Assembly: GCA_965651905.1 (NCBI GenBank)
Contig: CBFGUG010000032.1
Location: 12,337-76,336 of the forward strand
Direction of reading: 5' to 3'
DNA length: 64,000 nt
Source: SZUA-265 sp965651905
Lineage (GTDB): Bacteria > Myxococcota_A > Polyangia > Polyangiales > Polyangiaceae
Under the pieces are notes generated by a model. The model searched no databases. It saw nothing but the letters and a program-made list of their open reading frames with translations, and was not told the origin of the DNA. Of the stretch, positions 27,302 through 34,418 are shown in pieces (position 1 is the stretch's first letter; the number at the start of each line of letters is the position of its first letter). Made by a program: the position numbers and the translations under genes.

Positions 27302-28051
27302 ATGCTCTTCCGTCAATTGTTCGAAGAGATCTCGAGTACCTACTCCTATCTAGTGGGCAGTGAAGAGACACGACGGGCCGTGCTCATCGACCCGGTGATG
27401 CCGACTTGGGAGCGGGACCTGCAAGTCGTGCGGGACCTCGGGCTGACGTTGGCGTTTACTCTGGAAACGCACTTGCACGCCGACCACGTCACGTCCGCAA
27501 GGCTGCTCGCACGCGAAGTCGGCAGCAAGATTGCAGGGCCGGGGCTCGACGAGCTGGCGTGCACACAGGTGCCCATCGCGGAGGGCAAGCCGTTCGTGCT
27601 GGATGATATCATCATCGAACCGCTGCACACCCCCGGTCACACCGACAACCATTTCGCCTATAGAGTCGGAGGTCGTGTGTTCACGGGCGACGCGCTACTG
27701 ATCGACGGCTGCGGCAGAACCGACTTCCAGAATGGTGATTCCACGCTGCTCTACGAGAGCGTCACCAAGAAGCTGTTCACGTTGCCGGATGAAACGCTCG
27801 TTTATCCTGGGCACGACTACAACGGTCGTCGAGTATCGTCGATCGCGCAGGAAAAGGGACGAAACCCGCGTCTCGGAGGCGGCAGAAGTGTCGAGGAGTT
27901 CGTTCAGATCATGAACGACTTGAAGCTGCCTCATCCCACGTTCATGGACTACGCGGTGCCTGCTAATCGCGCCTGTGGTGAATGTCCCTCCGACTTGCCT
28001 GAGCATCTCGAAAAGTACTGTGGAGAGTCGGGGACCAGCCGACAGGGTTGA
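27302..28051 (+). CDS. Metallo-beta-lactamase-fold protein, ETHE1/persulfide dioxygenase-like
   Basis: This 249-residue protein has the metal ligand motifs THLHADH, HTPGHTDNH, FTGDALLIDGCGRTDFQNGD and PGHDYNG in the order and spacing of ETHE1-type enzymes. In that family one iron oxidises glutathione persulfide to sulfite. The C-terminal part with PANRACGECPSD adds a Cys pair. GGAGGG lies eight bases before ATG 27302, which decides the start. Downstream is DUF302. A role in sulfide or persulfide detoxification is inferred from family; no rhodanese or sulfide:quinone reductase gene is adjacent. Confidence 0.85.
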   Translation: MLFRQLFEEISSTYSYLVGSEETRRAVLIDPVMPTWERDLQVVRDLGLTLAFTLETHLHADHVTSARLLAREVGSKIAGPGLDELACTQVPIAEGKPFVLDDIIIEPLHTPGHTDNHFAYRVGGRVFTGDALLIDGCGRTDFQNGDSTLLYESVTKKLFTLPDETLVYPGHDYNGRRVSSIAQEKGRNPRLGGGRSVEEFVQIMNDLKLPHPTFMDYAVPANRACGECPSDLPEHLEKYCGESGTSRQG

Positions 28052-28056
28052 CCTCA

Positions 28057-28076
28057 GCGACACGCTTGGGTGTCGC
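28057..28076 (+). terminator. Hairpin after the ETHE1-like gene
   Basis: GCGACAC (28057-28063) pairs perfectly with GTGTCGC (28070-28076) around a six-base loop. It starts six bases after the stop codon. There is no T-run, so it may be a processing or attenuation hairpin rather than a full intrinsic terminator. Confidence 0.35.
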
Positions 28077-28119
28077 GAATCGTCGTGATCAATGAGTTGA
28101 AGGGAATGTAGGCGAAACC

Positions 28120-28527
28120 ATGAATGAAACGAACTACGGCTTCGGAACCCGTCTGAGCGGGGTTGGTGTGGAGCAGGCCATCGAGCGCGTGACGCGAGCG
28201 CTGCAGGAGGAAGGGTTTGGCGTCTTGTCGACCATCGACGTGCAGGCGACGCTTCGTAAGAAGCTCGACGTGGAGTTTCGTCCCTACACCATTCTCGGGG
28301 CCTGCAACCCGCACCTGGCGAAACGAGCGCTGGACGCCGAGGAACAGATCGGCTTGCTCTTGCCTTGTAACGTCGTGGTGCAGCGTTTGGGCGATGGTAG
28401 CGTCGGCGTGTCCATCGCCGATCCGAAGGCGATGTTTCAGTTCGTGGACAACCCGGCACTCGCGCCGGTAGCCGAGGAAGCTGAGAGAAAGCTACGCAAC
28501 GTGATGGCGAAGCTCGCTGCGCAATAG
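28120..28527 (+). CDS. DUF302-family protein
   Basis: This 135-residue protein carries the DUF302 pattern: GVEQAIERVTRALQEEGFGV, then STIDVQATLRKKLDVEFRPY and ILGACNPHLAKRALDAEEQI, with LLPCNVVVQ near the middle of the fold. The biochemical function of the family is not settled. It occurs often beside metal, sulfur or stress genes. There is no signal peptide, so it is cytosolic. It lies 68 bp downstream of the ETHE1-like gene and may share its transcript despite the hairpin between them. The start at ATG 28120 is well supported by the conserved N-terminus. Confidence 0.85.
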   Translation: MNETNYGFGTRLSGVGVEQAIERVTRALQEEGFGVLSTIDVQATLRKKLDVEFRPYTILGACNPHLAKRALDAEEQIGLLLPCNVVVQRLGDGSVGVSIADPKAMFQFVDNPALAPVAEEAERKLRNVMAKLAAQ

Positions 28528-28531
28528 CCAG

Positions 28532-28605
28532 CGTCATCGGCTGCACGCGTCGGGCTAATCCTTCGCGTTTGACGGCGCCAGGTCGCGGTCGACCTCCGAC
28601 GTCAG
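28532..28605. pseudogene. Decayed copy of the 3' end of the adjacent small membrane-protein gene
   Basis: Positions 28551-28605 match 28661-28715 at 50 of 55 bases, a direct repeat 110 bp apart. Weaker similarity continues about 19 bp beyond the gene's stop (28532-28550 against 28641-28660). Read on the minus strand, this copy encodes LTSEVDRDLAPSNAKD and then TAG, matching the C-terminus LTLEVDRNLAPSDAKD of the intact gene, where the protein continues for five more residues. No start or membrane segment is present, so it is a tail-only duplicate. Confidence 0.6.
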
Positions 28606-28649
28606 AGACGCGACTGCGAAGGGCGATGCGCGATGGCGCGCGTCGTCGG

Positions 28650-28883
28650 CTACTCGCCCTCGGGCTGATCCTTCGCGTCTGACGGCGCCAAGTTGCGGTC
28701 GACCTCCAACGTCAGGGCGCCAGAAGGGGGCACGTTCTTCATCGACGGCGTCTGAACGTCAGGACCCGGATCGGGAGTTCCATTCAGATATGGGACGGCG
28801 ACGAATACGACCAGCACGGCGGCTAGCGCCACTACGGCGAGTACGATCTTCCAAACATTCGAATTGGAGTTGGATTCATTCAT
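28650..28883 (-). CDS. Small single-pass membrane protein
   Basis: This 77-residue protein has an Asn/Ser-rich N-terminus (MNESNSNSN), one transmembrane helix (IVLAVVALAAVLVVFVAVPY) and a polar Pro/Asp-rich tail of about 45 residues. No family is recognised. The tail is probably periplasmic, given the short N-terminal side. The end of the gene is duplicated as a degenerate repeat immediately downstream. It lies 45 bp after the stop of the convergent DUF302 transcript region, which places the duplication between two opposite 3' ends. Confidence 0.55.
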   Translation of the reverse strand: MNESNSNSNVWKIVLAVVALAAVLVVFVAVPYLNGTPDPGPDVQTPSMKNVPPSGALTLEVDRNLAPSDAKDQPEGE

Positions 28884-29208
28884 GTCAATCGGAGATGCAT
28901 TTGGCGTACCAATTTGGGCTGTGCGCGTCGCTTGACTGAGAGGCGCGACGCGAGGGCGGATACGGCCCCCATTCCTCGGTTGCTGAACGCTTGGGCTGCA
29001 GCGAAGCCGTGCTGCATGGCGAAGATTTTGCGGCGTCGCCCGGCGCTGGCGGCTGATTCTGCGGGAGTACCTTCGAAGGATACGGAGGTACACGGCGTCG
29101 CAGCTGGCGCTGTCGCGCGCCTGGTGAATGGTTCTATCGTGCCTCGGCGCGCGCGCTCGCCACGGTCCGGGGTTGGGACGACGGCTTCAGAGCACCACGT
29201 CGCCTCGT

Positions 29209-29242
29209 CCCCAACCCGGCGGAGATTTCCACCGGGTTGGGG
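29209..29242. terminator. Strong 11-bp hairpin downstream of the CBS gene
   Basis: CCCCAACCCGG (29209-29219) pairs perfectly with CCGGGTTGGGG (29232-29242) around a 12-base loop. It follows the stop of the minus-strand CBS gene by about 50 bp. There is no T-run on that strand, so a terminator role is only likely, not certain. Confidence 0.4.
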
Positions 29243-29255
29243 AGTTCTCTAATTG

Positions 29256-29276
29256 TTCCCTGTTCCCTGGTCCCTG
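29256..29276. repeat. Short TTCCCTG tandem array
   Basis: Three 7-base units occur in a row: TTCCCTG, TTCCCTG and GTCCCTG. The array ends 14 bp from the CBS gene stop. Similar heptamer arrays are often dispersed in high-GC genomes, and no function is implied. Confidence 0.5.
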
Positions 29277-29290
29277 GTTGGGTGGATAGA

Positions 29291-30052
29291 CTATGGCGTC
29301 GCCGCGGAGCTGGGTTGCGGCGCTGCGGCGTCGAGCTTCGGACGCTGCTCGGAGATCGACGCGAGGGTGTGCGTGAGCAGTCTCGAGGCTTCCTCGTTGG
29401 GCTCGACGTGCCGGACGAGATCGGCCAGCGTGATGATACCGACCAGACGACTTCCCGTCGAGACGACGGGGAGTCGTCGAACCTGACGGTGGCTCATGAT
29501 GCGCAAGGCGCGGCGCACGCTGTCGGTAGGCGCGCAAGAGTACACGCGTTTCGACATCACAGGCAAAACCAGCAGTTCGCTTGGCGCTTTGCCCGATAGA
29601 AGACATGCCATCGCGATGTCGCGGTCGGTGATCATTCCCACCAGTGTCCCTTCGGTGGTCACGACGGGCACGGCGCCGCAATCGGTCTCCCACATCAGTT
29701 GAGCGGCGCGCCCGAGGTTATCGCTGGGCAGGCAAGTCTGCACGTCGTGGCGCATCACATCTCGGGCAGACGCCAGCAGTTCGCGAGAACGCAGTTCAGG
29801 GCGTTCATCCAAGAAGTCACTCACCGTTCGCGCAACAGATTGAACGCCGTGGCTGAGCGCTTCGGTGACGGCCTCTCCACTCTGGTCGAGGTTTTGCTCC
29901 CACTCTCGCAGCCGCGGTTCCAGGTCGCGCCAGCGTTGACGCGCGTCCATCGTCAGCAGGCGCAACTCCAGCCGCGCCATGTCGCGCGCGGCGGACAGTT
30001 CGTCGATCAAGTAGGCTCGTGGGGGCGTTTCGTCGTTTGCTCGTCGATCCAT
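29291..30052 (-). CDS. CBS-pair protein with N-terminal helical domain
   Basis: This 253-residue protein starts with about 95 residues predicted helical (LARLEL-type coiled region, AARDMARLELRLLTMDARQR). Two CBS motifs follow: RDVMRHDVQTCLPSDNLGRA to LVGMITDRDIAM, and LPVMSKRVYSCAPTDSVRRA to LVGIITLADLVRH. The tail is Ala/Pro-rich. ATG 30052 has AGGGAA upstream. It lies 94 bp downstream of catalase on the same strand. CBS pairs bind adenine nucleotides; the N-terminal helices may mediate partner binding. The cell therefore has two separate CBS sensors in this region. Confidence 0.82.
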   Translation of the reverse strand: MDRRANDETPPRAYLIDELSAARDMARLELRLLTMDARQRWRDLEPRLREWEQNLDQSGEAVTEALSHGVQSVARTVSDFLDERPELRSRELLASARDVMRHDVQTCLPSDNLGRAAQLMWETDCGAVPVVTTEGTLVGMITDRDIAMACLLSGKAPSELLVLPVMSKRVYSCAPTDSVRRALRIMSHRQVRRLPVVSTGSRLVGIITLADLVRHVEPNEEASRLLTHTLASISEQRPKLDAAAPQPSSAATP

Positions 30053-30146
30053 GATTGTTCCCTGACTCTTCCTCACTCGGACGCGAACATCGCGTTCGCG
30101 CGCTCCTCCGACGTGTTGCGCCAACCGCTGGCGACGCTCACTCGGT

Positions 30147-31607
30147 CTAGCTCTTCGGGACTTCGCTCAGCGAGATCCCCAGGGCGCTTGCAACACCCTC
30201 GCCGTAGGCAGGATCCGCCTTCAGGCAGTTGGAAATGTGGCGCACCTCGATCTCTCGGGGGGCGTCGCCCATGGCTCGCGCCGTGTTCTCGAATAGCGCT
30301 TCTTGCTGCTCGGGAGTCATCAGTCGAAACAGCGCGCGTGGTTGAGAATAGTAGTCGTCGTCTTCGCGATGGTTCCAGTGATCGGCGGCGCCTTCGAGCG
30401 ATAGCGGGGGCTCTACGAAGGCGGCCTGCTGTTGCCACTGGCCGAAGCTGTTGGGTTCGTAGCCGAGCGTGCTGCCCTCGTTGCCGTCCACTCGCATCTG
30501 CCCGTCGCGATGATAGTTGTGAAAGGGGCAGCGAGGCTTGTTCACCGGGATTTGATAGTGGTTCACTCCCAAACGGTAGCGCTGCGTGTCGCCATAGGAG
30601 AACAGTCGCCCTTGCAGCATCTTGTCGGGTGAAAATCCGATACCGGGTACGACGCTCGCGGGGTTGAATGCTGCTTGTTCGACTTCGGCGTGGTAGTTGT
30701 CCGGGTTTCGGTTCAGCTCCAGCACACCGACCTCGATCAGCGGGTAGTCGCCGTGAAGCCAGACCTTGGTGAGGTCGAAGGGGTTGTACGGACAGGTTGC
30801 CGCGTCCTTTTCTGGCATTACCTGAATGAACATTTTCCAAAGGGGGAAGTCACCGCGCTCGATGCTCTCGTAGAGGTCTCGTTGATGGCTCTCGCGGTCC
30901 TTCCCCACGAGAGCTTCCGCTTCTGCGTCGGTGAGATTTTTGATGCCCTGCTGGGTGTGCAAGTGAAACTTCACCCAGAAGCGTTCACCATCCGCGTTGA
31001 TGAAACTGAAGGTGTGGCTGCCGAACAGGTGCATGTGACGGTATGACTGTGGGATCCCGCGGTCGCTCATCGTGATGGTGACTTGGTGAAGTGCTTCGGG
31101 CAGCGAGGTCCAAAAGTCCCAGTTGTTGCGCGCGCTTCGCAGGTTGGTGCGTGGGTCGCGCTTGACCGCATGATTCAGATCCGGAAACTTGAGCGGATCG
31201 CGCAAGAAGAAGACAGGCGTGTTGTTACCTACGAGGTCCCAGTTGCCTTCCTCAGTATAGAACTTGAGGGCTGCGCCGCGAATGTCGCGTTCGGCGTCTG
31301 CCGCGCCCCGTTCGCCCGCAACGGTCGAAAACCGCGCGAAGAGCTCGGTCTTCTTGCCGACCTCGGAGAAGAGCTTGGCCCGCGTGTACCTCGTGATGTC
31401 ATGGGTGGTCGTGAACGTCCCGTATGCGCCCGAACCCTTGGCATGCATGCGTCGCTCGGGAATGACCTCTCGATCGAAGTGCGCGAGCTTCTCCAGGAAC
31501 CACACATCCTGCAGCAGCATGGGACCCCGCGGCCCTGCTGTAGCGACGTTCTGATTGTCTGGGACGGGCGCGCCGAAAGCGGTGCTCAGCTTCTTCTTCT
31601 CAGTCAT
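30147..31607 (-). CDS. katA: Monofunctional haem catalase (small-subunit clade)
   Basis: This 486-residue enzyme breaks down hydrogen peroxide in the cytoplasm. The catalytic His is in REVIPERRMHAKGSGAYG, the catalytic Asn in the segment NNTPVFFLRDPLKFPDL, and the haem-ligand Tyr in LFSYGDTQRYRLG. The segment RFSTVAGERGAADAERD is also conserved. Length fits the clade with subunits near 55 kDa. ATG 31607 follows GAAGGA. Its 249-bp upstream region separates it from hypE, so it probably has its own promoter; no OxyR-type site was recognised. Confidence 0.95.
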   Translation of the reverse strand: MTEKKKLSTAFGAPVPDNQNVATAGPRGPMLLQDVWFLEKLAHFDREVIPERRMHAKGSGAYGTFTTTHDITRYTRAKLFSEVGKKTELFARFSTVAGERGAADAERDIRGAALKFYTEEGNWDLVGNNTPVFFLRDPLKFPDLNHAVKRDPRTNLRSARNNWDFWTSLPEALHQVTITMSDRGIPQSYRHMHLFGSHTFSFINADGERFWVKFHLHTQQGIKNLTDAEAEALVGKDRESHQRDLYESIERGDFPLWKMFIQVMPEKDAATCPYNPFDLTKVWLHGDYPLIEVGVLELNRNPDNYHAEVEQAAFNPASVVPGIGFSPDKMLQGRLFSYGDTQRYRLGVNHYQIPVNKPRCPFHNYHRDGQMRVDGNEGSTLGYEPNSFGQWQQQAAFVEPPLSLEGAADHWNHREDDDYYSQPRALFRLMTPEQQEALFENTARAMGDAPREIEVRHISNCLKADPAYGEGVASALGISLSEVPKS

Positions 31608-31856
31608 GGTCCTTCGTCTCCGATCGATGCATTGGCGTCTGTGCAAGTGCAATGCCATGACGCTTGCGTTGGTGCGGTAGGCGCGCACGCCGCGCGACTG
31701 GTCACCGTTCGCGCTAGCTCGAGGCACTCGACGATGTGTTACGGCAGCCGCGCTGGCGCGGAGCGGACAGCGATTGTCGCAAGTCATGCGCAAGATCGCT
31801 CCCGATCAGCAGATCTTGCCGGACGGATCCCGGCCTCGAAGCAGCGTGAAGGTCCC

Positions 31857-32936
31857 TCAGCAAATCCGCGGGAGCTGTTCTCCGCTCATCAGATCGAGCA
31901 CCCGCCGCGCGCCCAGAGCGGTGACTGCGACGACGTGTCCCGCAGCGGCAGTTGCAGTCGAGGTGACGCGGCCGATCAAAGCGCAGCGATTGCACTGAGG
32001 GAACGCGCGCAACGCCGACATTGCGCGGTCGACGTCGTGCGCCGCGACGATGGCGACGAATCGACCCTCATTGGCCACGTAAAGTGGGTCGAGCCCGAGC
32101 AGTTCACACGCGCCCGACACGGCTTCGTCCACGGCCACGTGCGTTTCCTCGATTTCGAGCGACAAGTTGCCGTCGAGGGCTATTTCGCAGAGCGCTGTGG
32201 CCAAACCTCCACGCGTCAGATCTCTCATGAAGCGCACGTCGACTCCAGCGTCGAGCAGCGCTGCGATGGGTTCTGACAACGGAGCCGCGTCACTCTCGAT
32301 GTCACCTTCGAATTGCAGCCCCTCTCTGACGGAAAGGATCGCCACCCCATGGCGTCCGACATCGCCGCTCACGATGATCGCGTCGCCCTGGCAGATGCTC
32401 GCGTGTTCGAGGCGAAGGCCTCGGCGGACGGTCCCGATGCCCGTCGTGTTGATGTACAGGCCGTGGCCATGTCCTCTATCGACGACCTTCGTATCGCCTG
32501 TCACGATGTGCACGCGGGCCGCGTCGGCGGCAGATCCGATCGACTGAACGATGCGCGTGAACTCGTCGATTGCCAAGCCCTCTTCAGCGATGAGCGCGAC
32601 TGAAATGAGCAGAGGTCGCGCGCCAGACACGGCCAAGTCGTTGACCGTCCCGTAGACGGCCAAGCTGCCGATGTCTCCGCCTGGAAACTCTCGAGGGGTC
32701 ACGACGTAACTGTCCGTCGTGACGGCTAGGCGCTGGTCCGCTTCGAACAGGCTGTTCACTTCGAACAGCGCGCTGTCCAACGTGCTTTGCAACTGACCAC
32801 GGTCCAGCGCGGGGACGACGATGTCGTGCAGCAGCTGGCGCATGCGCCGCCCGCCGCCACCGTGCGCCAAGACGATTGTCTCGGGTCTATGGGGTGCGCC
32901 GCATTCCAGGCGTGGGGTCTGGTCGTCGCTACTCAT
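31857..32936 (-). CDS. hypE: Hydrogenase maturation factor HypE
   Basis: This 359-residue protein makes the thiocyanate precursor of the cyanide ligands for the NiFe centre by dehydrating a carbamoylated C-terminal Cys. That Cys is present as the final residue in PRIC. The N-terminal part has LAHGGGGRRMRQLL and TTDSYVVTP, and the AIR-synthase-like core includes VNDLAVSGARPLLIS and TGDTKVVD. It follows hypD by 7 bp and completes a hypF-hypC-hypD-hypE order on the minus strand. Confidence 0.95.
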   Translation of the reverse strand: MSSDDQTPRLECGAPHRPETIVLAHGGGGRRMRQLLHDIVVPALDRGQLQSTLDSALFEVNSLFEADQRLAVTTDSYVVTPREFPGGDIGSLAVYGTVNDLAVSGARPLLISVALIAEEGLAIDEFTRIVQSIGSAADAARVHIVTGDTKVVDRGHGHGLYINTTGIGTVRRGLRLEHASICQGDAIIVSGDVGRHGVAILSVREGLQFEGDIESDAAPLSEPIAALLDAGVDVRFMRDLTRGGLATALCEIALDGNLSLEIEETHVAVDEAVSGACELLGLDPLYVANEGRFVAIVAAHDVDRAMSALRAFPQCNRCALIGRVTSTATAAAGHVVAVTALGARRVLDLMSGEQLPRIC

Positions 32937-32943
32937 GTTCCAC

Positions 32944-34038
32944 TCAGAGCCTGCTGGCGCCGCGATAGCGGTAGTAGGCCGCACAAGCGCCCTCACCCGA
33001 GACCATGGTGGCGCCCAGTGGGTGTTCGGGTGTGCAGCGAGTGCCGAACGCGGGGCACTCACTCGGCTTCTTGCGGCCCTGCAGCACCAGACCACTGATG
33101 CAGTCTGGTGGCTCAGCGACGTCTAGTTCCGGGGAGCGAAAGCGCCGCGTTGCATCGAACGCGGCAAACTCGGGACGTAGCCGCAGGCCGCTTTCGTCGA
33201 TCGACCCGATGCCGCGCCACGTCCGCTTCGTGGTTTCGAAGACTTCGGAAATGGCTGCTCGGGCGAGCTGGTTTCCGTCGCGGGTGACGGAGCGCGTGTA
33301 TTGGTTTTCGACTTCGGCGCGGCCCGACTCCAATTGCTCGACGCACATGAGGATGCCGTGCAGCAGATCCAATGGTTCGAACCCAGTGATCACGATGGGC
33401 ACGCGGTAGCGTTCTGCGATTGGGGGGTATTCGTCTAGGCCCATCACCGTGCAGACGTGGCCAGCCGCGAGAAACCCGTCGATTTGGCAATCGGGGGTGT
33501 CGAGTAGAGTGGAAAGTGCAGGAGGAACGAGTACGTGCGAGACGACCAGGCTGAAATTGTCGATGCCTCGGTCGCGGGCTGACTTGACGGCCATGGCGTT
33601 CGCAGGAGCCGTCGTTTCGAACCCTACGGCGAGGAATACGACCTGTCTGGCGGGCATGGTGCGAGCGAGTTCCAACGCATCGAGCGGGCTGTAAACGACT
33701 CGCACGTCCGCCCCACGTGCCTTCACGGACGCCAAATCGGTTTTGCTGCCTGGAACTCGGAGCATGTCACCGAAGGAGCAAAACGTTACCTCGGGGCGGC
33801 AAGCGATGTCGATCGCTTGATCGATGATCCCGAGGGGAGTCACGCAAACGGGGCAGCCCGGACCGTGTAACAGCGTAACCTCGGCCGGCAGCAGTTGATC
33901 GATGCCGTAGCGCACGATGCTGTGCGTCTGACCTCCGCATACCTCCATGATTCGGTGTGGCCGGGTCACGCGAGACGTGATGGCCGCAGCGAAACGTCGA
34001 GCGGCCTCGGCGTCGCGATACTCACTCAGAAACTTCAT
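32944..34038 (-). CDS. hypD: Hydrogenase maturation factor HypD
   Basis: This 364-residue iron-sulfur protein assembles the Fe(CN)2CO moiety together with HypC. Conserved signatures are MEVCGGQTHSIVRYG, LLHGPGCPVCVTP, FCSFGDMLRVPG, and AAGHVCTVMG. The C-terminal CAAYYRYRG region has the fourth cluster cysteines together with CPAFGTRC. Its ATG overlaps the hypC stop by four bases (ATGA), which indicates translational coupling. Confidence 0.96.
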   Translation of the reverse strand: MKFLSEYRDAEAARRFAAAITSRVTRPHRIMEVCGGQTHSIVRYGIDQLLPAEVTLLHGPGCPVCVTPLGIIDQAIDIACRPEVTFCSFGDMLRVPGSKTDLASVKARGADVRVVYSPLDALELARTMPARQVVFLAVGFETTAPANAMAVKSARDRGIDNFSLVVSHVLVPPALSTLLDTPDCQIDGFLAAGHVCTVMGLDEYPPIAERYRVPIVITGFEPLDLLHGILMCVEQLESGRAEVENQYTRSVTRDGNQLARAAISEVFETTKRTWRGIGSIDESGLRLRPEFAAFDATRRFRSPELDVAEPPDCISGLVLQGRKKPSECPAFGTRCTPEHPLGATMVSGEGACAAYYRYRGASRL

Positions 34039-34346
34039 TCACGCCTCCCGTCGGGGGGAGGTTCAGAGTTCGGAACGGTCGTCGCCTCCCCGTGCGCTTT
34101 GCGCGTAGGAACTCCGAGCATTGAGAGATCACCCAACTCGTCCAGGGTTTCGAACACGCGGGCAGCCTCTTCCTCGTTCAAGCGGCTGATCGCGAACCCG
34201 GCGTGGACGATGACGTACTGACCCACTCGTGCATCCGGCACGTACGCCAGGCACACTTGCTTCACGATGCCTCCGAACGCCACGCGCCCCATTCGTAGAT
34301 CGCCCGCTTCGATGCTCTCGATTCTACCTGGGATGCCTAGGCACAT
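34035..34346 (-). CDS. hypC: Hydrogenase maturation chaperone HypC
   Basis: This 103-residue protein has the invariant N-terminus MCLGIPG, whose Cys2 contacts HypD and the iron centre. VGQYVIVHAGFAISRLNEEEA is the conserved core end. The final 25 residues are an extra Pro/Glu-rich tail not typical of HypC. ATG 34346 is fixed by the MCLG start; the frame extends upstream but that part is rejected. It follows hypF by 72 bp and overlaps hypD. Confidence 0.93.
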   Translation of the reverse strand: MCLGIPGRIESIEAGDLRMGRVAFGGIVKQVCLAYVPDARVGQYVIVHAGFAISRLNEEEAARVFETLDELGDLSMLGVPTRKAHGEATTVPNSEPPPDGRRE

Positions 34347-34418
34347 GCTCGCGTCCCCTCGTGTGAAGACCGCCGTACGTGCAGGCCAGAGTAACATCGT
34401 CTCAACACGAGTCAGTGC

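Larger units (their letters stand above)
28884..29290. other. Gene-free stretch with hairpin and TTCCCTG repeats
   Basis: These 407 bp lie between the small membrane gene and the second CBS gene, both on the minus strand. They contain the hairpin at 29209-29242 and the TTCCCTG array at 29256-29276, listed separately. No coding sequence was recognised. Confidence 0.5.
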
